Shown here piece by piece: positions 5,394-5,397 of a stretch of DNA of 5,397 nt (position 1 is its first letter; the number at the start of each line of letters is the position of its first letter). This stretch comes from Pseudomonadota bacterium. GTDB taxonomy: Bacteria > Pseudomonadota > Alphaproteobacteria > Rhizobiales > Beijerinckiaceae. Below the pieces are notes generated by a model. It was given only the letters and a program-made list of their open reading frames with translations. It made no database searches and was not told where the DNA came from. The position numbers and the translations under genes are program-made. The stretch is from the NCBI GenBank assembly GCA_023426505.1, contig JAFAAP010000260.1, positions 1 through 5,397 of the forward strand, given 5' to 3'.

Positions 5394-5397
5394 AGAT

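Overview
The window looks like ordinary chromosomal DNA of an alphaproteobacterium, most likely of the order Hyphomicrobiales (Rhizobiales). This is inferred from the high G+C content with GC-rich third codon positions, a serine acetyltransferase followed by a DUF3126 protein, and an NDUFS6-like zinc-finger protein. A Methylobacteriaceae- or Microvirga-like origin is possible, but the sequence alone does not settle the genus. No transposase, integrase, CRISPR array or phage gene was seen.

Layout. The left edge (2-124, +) holds the Tyr/Gly/Arg-rich C-terminal end of a protein whose start lies outside the window. A complete tRNA-Leu(UAA) gene with encoded CCA follows on the minus strand (160-245). 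Next is a tightly spaced minus-strand pair: a small NDUFS6-like zinc-finger protein (1490-1753) and a class A FAD-dependent monooxygenase (301-1488), separated by one base, the monooxygenase having a GTG start. A divergent region of about 180 bp leads to a plus-strand alpha/beta hydrolase (1935-2699). After 157 bp comes a small SAM-dependent methyltransferase (2857-3348). It converges, with 3 bp between the genes, on a minus-strand enoyl-CoA hydratase/isomerase-family protein (3352-4152). A 79-bp divergent spacer then leads to serine acetyltransferase cysE (4232-5062) and a DUF3126 protein (5153-5365).

How the genes work together. The clearest functional unit is cysE plus DUF3126. CysE makes O-acetylserine for cysteine synthesis, and its C-terminal isoleucine fits docking into cysteine synthase (CysK). 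The role of DUF3126 is unknown. The zinc-finger and monooxygenase genes are probably co-transcribed. The hydrolase, methyltransferase and crotonase-fold genes show no clear shared pathway.

No obviously new multi-gene system is visible. The points most worth a second look are the crotonase-fold protein that lacks both canonical catalytic glutamates, the zinc-finger/monooxygenase pair, the cysE-DUF3126 pair, and an 18-bp perfect inverted repeat upstream of the methyltransferase.
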